64,000 nucleotides of DNA. It comes from Bacteroidota bacterium (GTDB lineage: Bacteria; Bacteroidota; Bacteroidia; Chitinophagales; Saprospiraceae). The notes beneath the pieces were generated by a model. That model was given only the letters and a program-made list of their open reading frames with translations, searched no databases and had not been told where the DNA came from. Both the position numbers and the translations under genes were made by a program. How positions within the stretch are numbered: position 1 is the first letter of the stretch; every line of letters begins with the position of its first letter. The DNA is taken from contig JASBVF010000005.1 in assembly GCA_030147525.1 (NCBI GenBank), positions 1 to 64,000 on the forward strand. The letters run 5' to 3'. Positions 44,352-53,386 of the stretch are shown here, piece by piece.

Positions 44352-44966
44352 ATGAAAAACGTACCCGAAAAGGAAAAACTGTACAGTTTTGAGGAATACC
44401 TGGCATTCGAGGAAAAGTCAGAAGTGAAGCACGAATTTCACAACGGAAAACTCATACCTGAGGAGGAAGGGACATTTAACCACAGCACTATTGCCAATGC
44501 TATCGGCGCCCTATTATTTAACTTTTTAATAGCAACCAATAAAAATTGCCAGGTTGCCAACAGTGACATGAAAGTTCATGTGCCTGTGACTAATCGTGGC
44601 GTATACCCAGATGCAACCGTCATCTGCGAGGAGCCTGAATTTTACCTCGGTAAAACTTCCGTCATCACGAACCCGCAGGTCATCGTCGAAGTCCTATCCG
44701 AAGAAACAGCGGAGTACGACCGCACCACCAAGTTTGAAAACTACTGCTCCATCCCGTCCTTCCGGGAATACGTGCTAGTGGCGCAGGACCGGCCCTTCGT
44801 CGAAGCGTTCTACCTCCATGACCCTGAGACTTCACTCTGGAAAATTTCAAGAGCCTCGGGACTGGATGCTTCCATCACGCTGCTTTCCATGGATTGCACG
44901 TTGAACCTGAAGGATATTTACCGCATGGCCAAGGATTTGAAAGAAAATATAGATTTAATGAAATAA
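44352..44966 (+). CDS. Uma2 family (DUF820) putative endonuclease
   Basis: 204 residues from the ATG at 44352, preceded by GCTGAG. Motifs: EEYLAFEEKSEVKHEFHNGK at the start, VYPDATVICEEP near 90 and NPQVIVEVLSEETAEYD near 114, then SIPSFREYVLVAQDRPFVE. This is the canonical long-motif Uma2 type. Convergent with the SNF2 helicase gene; its end overlaps a palindrome also found in the plasmid-like block. Confidence 0.87.
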   Translation: MKNVPEKEKLYSFEEYLAFEEKSEVKHEFHNGKLIPEEEGTFNHSTIANAIGALLFNFLIATNKNCQVANSDMKVHVPVTNRGVYPDATVICEEPEFYLGKTSVITNPQVIVEVLSEETAEYDRTTKFENYCSIPSFREYVLVAQDRPFVEAFYLHDPETSLWKISRASGLDASITLLSMDCTLNLKDIYRMAKDLKENIDLMK

Positions 44967-44981
44967 CGAAATCGTTATTTA
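44962..44981. repeat. isolated AACGAAATCGTT-type palindrome
   Basis: AAATAACGAAATCGTTATTT, 9-bp arms. The same words fill 49776-52082 around the parA gene, 5 kb away. It covers the Uma2 stop region and precedes the helicase stop. Confidence 0.7.
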
Positions 44982-47954
44982 GTCTAACAACTCCGCCAAG
45001 CCCTCCCGCGTGCATGCCACCTTCTCCGGTGAAGCCAAAAACTCCCCGGCCAGCGCCGATTTCCGTTCCTGCATTTTTAAAATTTTCTCCTCTATGGTAT
45101 CCCTTGCTATGAATTTCACCGCCACCACTTTCTCTGTCTGACCGATCCGGTGGGCGCGGGCAATGGCCTGGCTTTCCACAAACGGGTTCCACCAGGGATC
45201 GAGCACGAAGACGTAATCTGCAGCCGTGAGGTTAAGGCCGACGCCACCGGCTTTGGTCGTCATGAAAAACGCCTGAACAGCGGGGTCGTTGGTGAATTGG
45301 TCGACCGCTTTGCGCCGCTGTGTCTGCGCCACATCGCCGGTAAGCCAGGCGTAGGGTTGCCCGGCCTTCTCGAACTTTTCCCGGAATAGCTGGAGGTATT
45401 TTTCAAAAGAACTGAAAATCAAAACTTTGTGACCGGATCGGCGGATGGTTTCCCAGTATTCGAGGACGTCGTCGAATTTGCCGGAGGGGATAATTGGTGA
45501 TTCGCCGGGCAGACTTTCCTGACTTACCAGCGCGGGATGATTGGCGATTTGGCGCAGCCGCGTCAGCGCTGCCAGCACGGCCACCCGGTTTTGGGGCTGC
45601 GAAGGATCGCCTATGTTGAGGAGTTTGTTGCGTACGGCGGATTTTTCCTTTTCATACAGCTTGGCCTGCGCCTCGGTCATTTCAACATAAAAAACAGACT
45701 CGGTGAGCGGCGGCAGGTCGGGGGCAGCCTGCTCCTTCGTCCGGCGGAGGAGGTAAGGCTCAACGAGGCGGCGGAGTTCGTCTTTTTTCACCTCGTCTTC
45801 CTGTTTCTCAATGGGTTTAATGAAATGTTTTTTGAAATAATTGAAACTGCCCAACATACCTGGATTCAGGAATTGCATCTGCGCCCAAAGGTCGCTCAGC
45901 GAGTTTTCGATGGGCGTTCCGCTGAGGCTGATTTTATGCCGTGCCTCCAATTCCCCGACGGCTTTAAAAATGCCACTCTGCGGGTTTTTAATGTACTGGC
46001 TTTCGTCGAGTACGACATACTCCCACTCTATTTCACCCAGTAAATCCAGATCCCGCTGGGCCGTCTGGTAGGTCGTCATCACGATGTCGTAGCGACCGAG
46101 AATACGCGCATCCTTCGTTCGTTGAGGTCCAACGTGCCGACAAACAGTGATGCCGGGAGCAAATTTTTTTATCTCTCGTTCCCAGTTGAACACGAGCGAA
46201 GCGGGCAGGAGAATGAGGGCCTGCAGTGGGATGAGGGATGAGGAATGAGGGATGGAGGGTTCGTCGAAGAGGCTGGGTTGATAGTTGTTTGCCGAAGTGG
46301 GAGAAGGATTTTCGATTCGATTTTCTTTGGCAAACAGCAGAATGGCCAGCGTCTGGAGAGTTTTACCCAAACCCATGTCGTCGGCAAGGCAGGCGCCGAG
46401 GTTATCGTGATAGTGTTGGGCAAGCCATCGGGCGCCGGTTTCCTGGTAGGGTCGTAGCGTAGCTTTCAGAAGGGGAGAAATTTTAAAATTAACTTCCTCT
46501 TTTTCAGCAGGTTCTGCTCCTTCGTCCAGCCCGAGTGACTCGAGCAGCGGCCGCTGACTTTTGGCAAGCCGTAATCGCTCACCATCCAGTTTGCCCAGGT
46601 GCGCCAAACCATGAAACCTGGTCATCCACTCTTCCGGAATGAGAAAAAATGTGCCGTCCGGCAAAGGAAATAACCGCTCGCCGTCCCGGATGTAGCTGAC
46701 CAGTTTTGAAAACGGAAACTCGAATTGTCCAGCCCGAATAACGATGCGCAGATCGAACCAGTCGTTTTCCTGCCGTACTTCCTGTGACCAGGAAGCAGGC
46801 ACGAGACTGATTTTTTTATCATCAAAAACCGGTGTTTCGAGAGTGAAACCAGCTGCTTCCAGTTCGTCACGATTGGATGACAACCACTCGATCGCTGCAA
46901 AAAACGGCTTTTCGGTTTCGCCCCCCTCCCCTACCCTGCCGGGTAATTGCCAGAGGCTGCCATCGGTCATTTTAAAATTCAGGCTTCTGAGCTTGTCAAG
47001 GTATTCGGTTTCGCCAGCCGGATTGCGTTTCACCTGCATGATCCGGATGTCAGATTCATCGTGAAAGTGCAGCGCCGTCCGCATTTCTTTTTTGTCGTTT
47101 TGCTGAAATGTGGCGCCCATGTAATGAAATTTCACCGATACAAACCAGCTATCTTTAAAAAGGTGTTTTGTTAAATACAGCTCACAACCTTCCAGCTTCC
47201 GGGTACTCGTGACGTCAAAACCCTCGGCTTCGATTTCCGCACGCTCGACGGTTTTCATGATGAATTTTTGAAAATAGGTACGCAAAATCCGATTCGGTAC
47301 GGGCTGTTCGTCCTTCGTCATGAAGGGTTTCACCATGTAGCCGTTGAGGTCTGGCAAGGGGTAAATCGTTCGATCCACCAGCAGCCACCCGGGTTGGTTG
47401 GTCAGCGGAATGGGTTGTTTCCAGCGCACGAGCCAGCGTTCTCCGCCTGAGGTGAAATTCAGGCGATACAATACGCCATCTTTGTTGCGCCGAAAAATGA
47501 GGTGCGGGGTGATTTCCTCTTCAGCGAACCGCACCCTCAGGTCTTCCATGACGGCTTTTTTTTCACCCATGAAAGTGAGGGGATAGTTGTTTTCTTTCAC
47601 CTTTTTTAAAAAGGTATCCATTTGCCGATGGACGAACCGCTCCATGACCCGTTTCACCTCCTCCGTTTGGATGAGTACCTCAATCGGTTTCGGCTTTCCT
47701 TTCGGCGGGTTGAATTTTTCTTCCAGGGCTTTTTCTGTCAGGCTTTCAATGATGATAAAAAGCTGTTTCAGGATCGGGGTCAACTCATAACCGTAGCTGC
47801 CGATAGTATCCGGCGTAGCGTTTTGGATGATGTAGGTAAGCTTGCCGTCTGTGTCATGTTTCACAATAAAAGCTCCGGGAAGGTACCAGCCACCGGTGAG
47901 GTAGCGGCGGATATCAAAGACGATGACGGGCTTGTCAGGGCTGGAATGGCTCAT
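44979..47954 (-). CDS. SNF2/RapA-type helicase-like ATPase
   Basis: 991 residues. An N-terminal half of unassigned sequence (to about 490) precedes a Swi2/Snf2 core: motif I DDMGLGKTLQTLA near 528, motif II DESQ (VLDESQYIKN near 653), LSGTPIENSLSDLW near 683, and motif VI ARAHRIGQTEKV near 934. It moves double-stranded DNA or displaces bound proteins. No methylase, nuclease or other defence partner is adjacent, so a general nucleic-acid role is more likely. A word repeat (46227-46260) encodes the loop around SIPHSSSLIPLQ, just before motif Ia. Confidence 0.92.
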   Translation of the reverse strand: MSHSSPDKPVIVFDIRRYLTGGWYLPGAFIVKHDTDGKLTYIIQNATPDTIGSYGYELTPILKQLFIIIESLTEKALEEKFNPPKGKPKPIEVLIQTEEVKRVMERFVHRQMDTFLKKVKENNYPLTFMGEKKAVMEDLRVRFAEEEITPHLIFRRNKDGVLYRLNFTSGGERWLVRWKQPIPLTNQPGWLLVDRTIYPLPDLNGYMVKPFMTKDEQPVPNRILRTYFQKFIMKTVERAEIEAEGFDVTSTRKLEGCELYLTKHLFKDSWFVSVKFHYMGATFQQNDKKEMRTALHFHDESDIRIMQVKRNPAGETEYLDKLRSLNFKMTDGSLWQLPGRVGEGGETEKPFFAAIEWLSSNRDELEAAGFTLETPVFDDKKISLVPASWSQEVRQENDWFDLRIVIRAGQFEFPFSKLVSYIRDGERLFPLPDGTFFLIPEEWMTRFHGLAHLGKLDGERLRLAKSQRPLLESLGLDEGAEPAEKEEVNFKISPLLKATLRPYQETGARWLAQHYHDNLGACLADDMGLGKTLQTLAILLFAKENRIENPSPTSANNYQPSLFDEPSIPHSSSLIPLQALILLPASLVFNWEREIKKFAPGITVCRHVGPQRTKDARILGRYDIVMTTYQTAQRDLDLLGEIEWEYVVLDESQYIKNPQSGIFKAVGELEARHKISLSGTPIENSLSDLWAQMQFLNPGMLGSFNYFKKHFIKPIEKQEDEVKKDELRRLVEPYLLRRTKEQAAPDLPPLTESVFYVEMTEAQAKLYEKEKSAVRNKLLNIGDPSQPQNRVAVLAALTRLRQIANHPALVSQESLPGESPIIPSGKFDDVLEYWETIRRSGHKVLIFSSFEKYLQLFREKFEKAGQPYAWLTGDVAQTQRRKAVDQFTNDPAVQAFFMTTKAGGVGLNLTAADYVFVLDPWWNPFVESQAIARAHRIGQTEKVVAVKFIARDTIEEKILKMQERKSALAGEFLASPEKVACTREGLAELLD
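46227..46260. repeat. in-frame word repeat GGGATGAGGAATGAGG within the helicase gene
   Basis: Words GGGATGAGGGATGAGGAATG and AGGGATGGAGGG. On the coding strand they give a Ser/Pro-rich loop (PSIPHSSSLIPL). Confidence 0.7.
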
Positions 47955-48016
47955 AGTTTTTGCGGCGTTTTTTCCGCAAACGTAAGCAAGAGGAGCGTCT
48001 TTTTAAGCAAGAAAGT

Positions 48017-49102
48017 TTAATGTTTGTGGGAATGGCGGTAATGCTCCTGCAACAAATCCCGGCCAAAGTCTCCGTTAAAATCCCGCCAGACGGTGTGGAT
48101 GTGATTGGCGTTGTTTTGTGTGTTGTCGTATTCGATGAGGAAACTTTTACCATGAATGCGGTAGTAATGACCCGTGCCCGGTTGCAAGCCGCCTGCCCAC
48201 GCAAAGTACACATTTTCAAGGCCTTCCCGCTGGATGCTCAGCCATTTTTCGTCCGCAACTTCTGCTTTCATTCTGGTCAAATACACTCTCACGAGCCGGT
48301 CGAGTAGTTCCTGTTGCTCTTCCAGCAAGGCGGTGTAGGGAATGCCTTCCTTTTTACCCAGGGCTGCGGTTCGCTGATTGCCGGTGACAATATCCGGAAA
48401 TGCTGTTCTCGAAATGAGCGCCAATCGTTGCTGCGATTCGTCGAGTGATTGCATGAAACGACGGCCCAGGTCTTCCTCCTCAGGCAGCAGGCGGCTTCCT
48501 GCGTAAGCACCGGAAGGCACCCGGGCAGGATTTGCCCCCATGAAATTCGGCGTAACGGCCAGCCTGTCATCAACGGAAGTGTAATTCAGTGAGAGGTGAT
48601 GCCCTTCGAATCGCCAACCCCAGGGGTCGCCGGATACCGGGTCACCGAAGATTGCCAGGTAGTAAAATTCCGGATTGCGGTACTCCCCTCCCCTTTCACG
48701 ACCTTCCAGATCGCTTAAAATGTCTTCGTTGGACATGATGCCCGTAGCTTGAAAATAGCCTTTGTCGCTCAGTCCTGTTTTCAAAAGCGTGAGGCACAAT
48801 TGCCTTTGCGCTTCATTCATGTCTTTGAATATCAATCCTTTGCGAGTCATGGGGAGGAAATTGAAATTTTTGCGCTCATCATTTTCGAAGGTGAAATGCG
48901 CTTTGGCTCTTTGATCTTCAGACAGCGAAGACAGGAATTCACGGGCAGTCTGCGCCATGTCGTTACCGGAAGAAAATGACTCTGCCTCAGCGTTCTCCGC
49001 TGGTTGGGATGGTTGAGTGGAAATGCCGCACAGGGCAAAACAGATAGCGACTGAAATGAGGGAAATCAGAAGCAGCGACGGAATAGACGATACATTTTTC
49101 AT
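48017..49102 (-). CDS. DUF3500 family secreted protein
   Basis: 361 residues with an N-terminal membrane/signal segment (LLLISLISVAICFALCG). The conserved DUF3500 features DPWGWRFEGHHLSLNYT near 173 and FAWAGGLQPGTGHYYRIHG near 305, followed by EYDNTQNNANHIHTVWRD, are present. These conserved His/Trp motifs suggest a metal-linked enzyme, but no activity is established. Single gene; the nearest upstream gene on this strand is a 31-residue membrane peptide. Confidence 0.88.
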   Translation of the reverse strand: MKNVSSIPSLLLISLISVAICFALCGISTQPSQPAENAEAESFSSGNDMAQTAREFLSSLSEDQRAKAHFTFENDERKNFNFLPMTRKGLIFKDMNEAQRQLCLTLLKTGLSDKGYFQATGIMSNEDILSDLEGRERGGEYRNPEFYYLAIFGDPVSGDPWGWRFEGHHLSLNYTSVDDRLAVTPNFMGANPARVPSGAYAGSRLLPEEEDLGRRFMQSLDESQQRLALISRTAFPDIVTGNQRTAALGKKEGIPYTALLEEQQELLDRLVRVYLTRMKAEVADEKWLSIQREGLENVYFAWAGGLQPGTGHYYRIHGKSFLIEYDNTQNNANHIHTVWRDFNGDFGRDLLQEHYRHSHKH

Positions 49103-49272
49103 TGGAAAGGGACACTGGTGAGTAGGCTAAGATAAGCCGATTTAGCTGGTTTTAGATTTAAAAACCAATCAAACTGAAATTTAACCAACTAAAAACCGCT
49201 CCGCACATCGACCAATCGATGCTCAGGCGGCTAACCCGTTTTACCAATGGTTTGAAAAAACAAACCCGACTG

Positions 49273-49368
49273 CTATGAGAGCAGGTTTTCCTTGACAAAA
49301 TAGAGCAGCAATGCAATAAAAATCAGGATGAGCGGCCACGGGCGGCTCGTGAAGTATTGAGGGTTCAT
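49273..49368 (-). CDS. 31-residue single-span membrane peptide
   Basis: MNPQYFTSRPWPLILIFIAL then LLYFVKENLLS: a short N-terminal basic part, one helix of about 16 residues, and a charged end. It is protein-like but no homologue is recalled and the start is not supported by a clear ribosome-binding site. Lies 170 bp upstream of the DUF3500 gene. Confidence 0.4.
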   Translation of the reverse strand: MNPQYFTSRPWPLILIFIALLLYFVKENLLS

Positions 49369-49522
49369 AATGTTTGTTTTAATCTTTTAGTAATCAGCTT
49401 ACCTTCAAAAGGGGGCGGCAAAGCAAACACCTGGCTCCCGGTGAGTAAATCACCTGAAGTTCGTTGATTCGAATTAATAAAAAAATTAAAGTGTGGTAAG
49501 ACCTGAAGTGAGAGGAAAACAA

Positions 49523-49723
49523 ATGTGGAACGAAGATAAGATAATTCGGAAAATTCCTGCCTGTTCAGACAAAGTGATGTTAACAATAATGACGAAATGC
49601 GCTTGGAAGGGATTAAAAGAGGGAGGGAATGTTCAAAAACGCTACTACACTGAACAACATCCGACCGTACATGGCTGGGTGTACGACCTGCGCAACGGCC
49701 TACTTATAAGACCTGAACCTTGA
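49523..49723 (+). pseudogene. C-terminal remnant of a beta-carbonic anhydrase
   Basis: The frame ends in HPTVHGWVYDLRNGLL, which matches the conserved C-terminal strand and helix of beta-carbonic anhydrases (VHGWVYDLxDGLL), preceded by a degenerate AWKGLKEGG segment. The zinc-ligand N-terminal two-thirds are absent. It lies at the left edge of the AT-rich plasmid-type block, as expected if an integration or deletion truncated it. Confidence 0.65.
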
Positions 49724-50968
49724 CATGGAGGCTGAAACTTCTAAAAATCGGTATTTCAACGACCCTCAATCTCAATAACGAAATAAATATTTAACGAATT
49801 CGTTTTTTAACGACGTTCCAGTTCTTGCCAGACAGAAGCTGACTATCTTTACATATTAGGTGTCAAATTTTTTCGAATATACCTTGGGAGATCCTTTTCA
49901 GGTATAGCTTCTGAATTTGCATCACAATTTCGCCTAAAAAAGTGTATCAGACAGAAAAAGCAAAGAAGGCTGTCTGCGTAAATGAAAAGTCAGGGTTCAA
50001 ATTGCCGAATTGCAACATACATTGTTACAGGATCTGTTGAATACCTGATAGGGTCATGTAAATTGACCCAAAAGTCTATCTTTTCTCAAATTCCACACTT
50101 CGTTATTTCGTTAAATGACGAAATTGATGTTTCTTCAGGTAATTGCTTGACTATTACCCACCATCTCTTAATTCATGCCTTCAACTCACTGACCCAAAAA
50201 ATCGGAGCGAAAGTGATTGCGCATTCACCCTGAAAGTAAACTGGTTGGAAACCATCCTTGATAATTCACTCAAGGCAGATACATGTCATGAAGACGCCAA
50301 CAGCTAGGTCGGCAAATTGGAAACACATCATAACTCTGCATTTCGTTATTTAACGAAATAACGATCAAATTGAGTCAATCATTAAATTTGTTAGTAGCCT
50401 TACCGGTAACTTTTAAATGAAAAATTCAGGATCAGAGATAAAAATAGGAAGGCGCCGGTCGGAAATGCATCCATCACTTCCCTTAAATTTAAAAACGTAG
50501 CGTATGATAATAACGTTTTCGTTATTTAACGAAATGAAGAAATGACGTTTTCGATATTTATACAAATCTTTACTTTTCCGGCAAAATTTCCATGATTGGA
50601 AATTAGCAATTCTGAGACACTATTTTTCGCTGGGGCTTACCTTCTATGGGTGAGCGCTATAAAATTGCTTAAATCGACTTAAAATCACCTTAAAAAAGAT
50701 TAAAAGTTAATCTCTTTCTGTGGTCACCTGAAAAATACCTGTCCTCAGGCTGAATAAATAGATTTTTAGAAAAAAGAAAGAATTCTTTATTTCGTTAAAT
50801 ACATAATTACGTATTTAACGAAATAAAGAATTAACGCAATTTTTTCACAAGGATCTATTTTTTGAGTTAAAATTGCATCGACACATATTTTCTTTTTTAA
50901 AATCAAAGAGATCCTGGAAGAGGAAAAAGGTCAAGATGCCATACAGAATTCGTTATTAAACGAATTCG
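49724..50968. other. 1.2-kb AT-rich segment without a convincing gene
   Basis: Markedly richer in A and T than the flanks. It holds clusters of TTAACGAAATAA palindromes (see next entry) and short frames with no domain signature; a frame of 83 codons at 49982-50233 has no recognisable features. Confidence 0.6.
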
Positions 50969-50972
50969 TTAT
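49776..50972. repeat. array of TCGTTATTTAACGAAATAA palindromes (candidate centromere, left part)
   Basis: Clusters at 49776-49815, 50099-50125, 50341-50363, 50507-50550, 50783-50830 and 50949-50972. The best is 50783-50830, with perfect 20-bp arms (TTCTTTATTTCGTTAAATAC and its complement) around an 8-bp centre. It lies downstream of the parA/RHH gene pair; related sites lie between and upstream of those genes. Such iterated sites next to a ParA and a ribbon-helix-helix protein are typical of a parC/parS centromere. Confidence 0.75.
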
Positions 50973-51193
50973 CGACTATTCCTGTAAAATTCGAAGCAAG
51001 TCTGCAGTAAGTCGACCATACTCATGTCCAATTGGGTTGCATAAGTTTTGAATTCTCTTTTGAATTCAGCGGGTACTTTGAAGTTCAGCGGTTTTAATTC
51101 CTGATCGGGTTCTCTTGTCAGGTTGGTGCTGGCTTCAAGCTCTGGAGGTGGTGCGCCTTTTCTATTGATGATGGGTTTCTTGATTTTTGCCAT
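50969..51193 (-). CDS. ParG-like ribbon-helix-helix partition protein
   Basis: 74 residues from the ATG at 51193. A basic, probably disordered N-terminus (MAKIKKPIINRKGAPPPELE) is followed by the RHH fold LNFKVPAEFKREFKTYATQL, then DMSMVDLLQTCFEFYRN. This layout equals ParG/ParR-type centromere-binding proteins. It lies directly downstream of parA with a palindrome-rich gap. It would bind the nearby palindromes, segregate the replicon with ParA and repress the operon. Confidence 0.82.
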   Translation of the reverse strand: MAKIKKPIINRKGAPPPELEASTNLTREPDQELKPLNFKVPAEFKREFKTYATQLDMSMVDLLQTCFEFYRNSR

Positions 51194-51210
51194 GGCTACA
51201 GAAGAGTTAA

Positions 51211-51254
51211 TTAATGAAATAAAGAAATAACGATTTGACGAAATAAAGAAATAA
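51211..51254. promoter_or_regulatory. AACGAAATAA sites between parA and the RHH gene
   Basis: TGAAATAAAGAAATAACG followed by TTGACGAAATAAAGAAATAA. Direct copies of the palindrome half-site inside the operon, a likely binding site of the RHH protein. Confidence 0.5.
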
Positions 51255-51272
51255 TTTTTGATGAGCAAAACA

Positions 51273-51923
51273 TTACCTTCCTTTTCTAACCATGACATCT
51301 GCGCGATTGACAATGGACTGCACTAAAATGTCGACTTTTTCATTAATCGTTTTGAAAGGTGTTTCGGTAGCGCATTTACCTTCATCGCTCGATCGGCGTA
51401 TTGCTGTCTTTTCATGGATTACGCCATCCAGCAGATGGTAACCGCTTGCTTTCACATATTCCATTCCCTCTGACAGTTCAACGTCACTGTTGCCTGCACG
51501 GGTAAGCGCAATGGAAATTTTGGCAGGGTCAACTCCATTTTTCTTTAATTCATGTGCCAGTTTGATGGTTGGCTCCAGGTCATCAAGCGAAACGCCCGTT
51601 GGCAATATGACCAAATCACTGGACTGAGCAATATCCAACGTTTTGCGGGTAGAGTGGGGTGCTCCATCAAAAACCACGAGATCGTAATGCTCGCCGGTTT
51701 TCAGGGCATCCGAAACATTAAGGAATTGCTCAACCGCAACTTTTGGTTCAATCTCATTTTGAAGCCTGCGCCGGTTCCAGCTGGTACAGGTGCCCTGGGC
51801 GAGGTCCATGTCAGCGATTTTTACCATCCACTCACTGGCTGCATAGTTGCAGGCAATGAGCCGCGCTACCGTCGATTTACCTACACCTCCCTTTTGCGAT
51901 ACTACGCCTATTACTAATGACAT
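51273..51923 (-). CDS. parA: ParA family partition ATPase
   Basis: 216 residues. Deviant Walker A KGGVGKST near 11, DMDLAQG near 38 (Walker A'), and VVFDGAPHSTRK near 85 (Walker B). No N-terminal HTH, so small type Ib ParA, consistent with the small RHH partner. Moves the replicon by forming a gradient on the nucleoid. First gene of the minus-strand par operon, divergent from the rep gene across the origin. Confidence 0.93.
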   Translation of the reverse strand: MSLVIGVVSQKGGVGKSTVARLIACNYAASEWMVKIADMDLAQGTCTSWNRRRLQNEIEPKVAVEQFLNVSDALKTGEHYDLVVFDGAPHSTRKTLDIAQSSDLVILPTGVSLDDLEPTIKLAHELKKNGVDPAKISIALTRAGNSDVELSEGMEYVKASGYHLLDGVIHEKTAIRRSSDEGKCATETPFKTINEKVDILVQSIVNRADVMVRKGR

Positions 51924-51937
51924 AACTTTGTAGTTTT

Positions 51938-52082
51938 AACGAAATAATGATTTAACGAAATAAATATCTCAGCATAAAATTTAACAGGCCGCAAAAGTAA
52001 TCATTAGGAAAAATTGACAGACAGAGAAATCACTTTTTTTAAAGAAAAAAGTAAATAACGATTTAACGATTTCGTTATTTTA
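51938..52082. promoter_or_regulatory. palindromic AACGAAATAA sites upstream of parA
   Basis: TAACGAAATAATGATTTAAC followed by GAAATAAAT (51938-51965), and AATAACGATTTAACGATTTC followed by GTTATTTT (52052-52082). Positioned as the operator of the par operon. Confidence 0.6.
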
Positions 52083-52260
52083 AATCAAATTTCATTCAGG
52101 TTTAAAAATTTTCAGGGTGAAAAGCAATTAAAGTCTGAGGTCTGTAAGGCAAATGAAAGTTGCACCCTGATTAGGCATTTTGTTTAACGCTGCTTTGAAA
52201 AAGGGTGGTGTAACTTTTGGTTTCCCACAATTTGTACACATGAGGCGGTTCCATCTTTAA

Positions 52261-52375
52261 CCGCCAACAAATACAAAAAAGAAAAAAAGAAAAACACCTT
52301 CTTATTTAGTTTCAATTTAAATTTTAGTGTTTTAATAATTTATCTTTTATTACTTTTAGTTACCACATAATTGAT
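52261..52375. other. AT-rich candidate DNA-unwinding element
   Basis: A run of A-rich then T-rich sequence immediately left of the iteron array, with few G/C. AT-rich segments next to iterons are the usual opening site of Rep_3-type origins. Inference from position and composition only. Confidence 0.45.
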
Positions 52376-52402
52376 TGAAATACAAGTGTTTAAGTTCTGT
52401 CT

Positions 52403-52592
52403 GGTGTACCTTTTGTGTTGGATATGAATTCTTGATGTGGGTTTTATGTGTCCTTATTGGGGGACTCTTGAAGACTTCATGTGGGTCGGGAGTGTTCCCC
52501 ATGTGGGAAAAAAGTTTACGCACTGTGGGAGATTCGCGTAAATCATGTGGGTCATTTGTGTCCGTTTTGTGGGATGTGTCCCCAATGTGGGT
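52403..52592. repeat. tandem 22-bp iterons of a replication origin
   Basis: The core TGTGGG (some variants) occurs at 52414, 52436, 52458, 52480, 52502, 52524, 52546 and 52568, exactly 22 bp apart, then at 52586. Several copies have the full form GTGTMCCnnnTGTGGG. A 22-bp period equals two helical turns, typical of iterons that bind a Rep initiator on one face of DNA. Confidence 0.88.
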
Positions 52593-53032
52593 GCTTTTTT
52601 CAACGCGTTCTCCATCCAGGTAAAGTAAAGTAACTAAGGTCAATTAACGGCAGAATGCCTAAAGTAAAGAGGACAATAAGTCAGTCTTTTTATATTATAA
52701 CTGTCTTAAAATTCAGATAATCAATTAGTTAGGGTAACCCTTCTTTCAATTTCCCTTTCATCGGTACTGGACAGCTATTCTTTTGTTTTGTCGGTGACAA
52801 CTTGCATTTCACAATAAATGATGCGCAAGCTACCTCACGTTCTTCCGGCTCAGGGCTGGTTACGAAGAGTTCAAAATGCCATTTAGGGCTAAAACAGATG
52901 GAAATTCAATGTAAAAAGGCTATTCGTGTACTTAATGGGGGAGTTGATAGGAGCTTTTGAGCTAGATAAATAGCTTATGAAATTGGCTTAAGTATTTGAT
53001 TATCAAATAAATGACATGATTTTTTGATCTTG

Positions 53033-53312
53033 ATGTGTACCCGGTGTGGAATATGTGTACTATTTGTGGGAGCATTTGAAGTAAAAGAATAACCCTGCGT
53101 CATGTTCATGTGTACCGGGTGTGAAAAGCCCAATAAATACAAGGGTTTTGGCGTGTTCCTGCCGTGGGGCGCATATTATCAGGCCAATTCGGTCGAAAAT
53201 CAGGTGACATTCAGCGCATGAAATCAGGAAATGAACAGGCATGTGTACCTGTTGTGGGAGCATTTTTCAGGGAAACTTAAAAAATCAATCCTTCAGGTGT
53301 ACCCACTGTGGG
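53033..53312. repeat. dispersed iteron copies upstream of rep
   Basis: GTGTACCnnnTGTGGGAGC copies at about 53035, 53054, 53110, 53242 and 53299, irregularly spaced. They spell GTGTAC more consistently than the tandem array and may control rep transcription (autoregulation), as in Rep_3 systems. They are in the same direction as the tandem array. Confidence 0.75.
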
Positions 53313-53386
53313 ACTTGTGGAAAAAAGTGTACTCCTACCTTTTGTCAAGTACACGCGATGAAATATTTTTCCCAAAAATTTCAACG

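Noticed and set aside
44979-47954. SNF2 helicase with neighbouring Uma2 as a defence system (DISARM/BREX-like)
   Set aside because: No methylase, PLD nuclease or other core component lies nearby, and the Uma2 gene is convergent and occurs elsewhere too.
49982-50233. 83-codon plus frame in the AT-rich gap
   Set aside because: No motif, no ribosome-binding site, and part of it covers a palindrome cluster.
52356-52643. Minus-strand frame of 95 codons across the iterons
   Set aside because: The sequence is explained by tandem 22-bp iterons, and its periodic protein is a by-product.
53231-53386. N-terminal extension of the rep gene
   Set aside because: It runs through iteron copies and reads WEHF/WDLW repeats; the family start matches MQPEKTKK.
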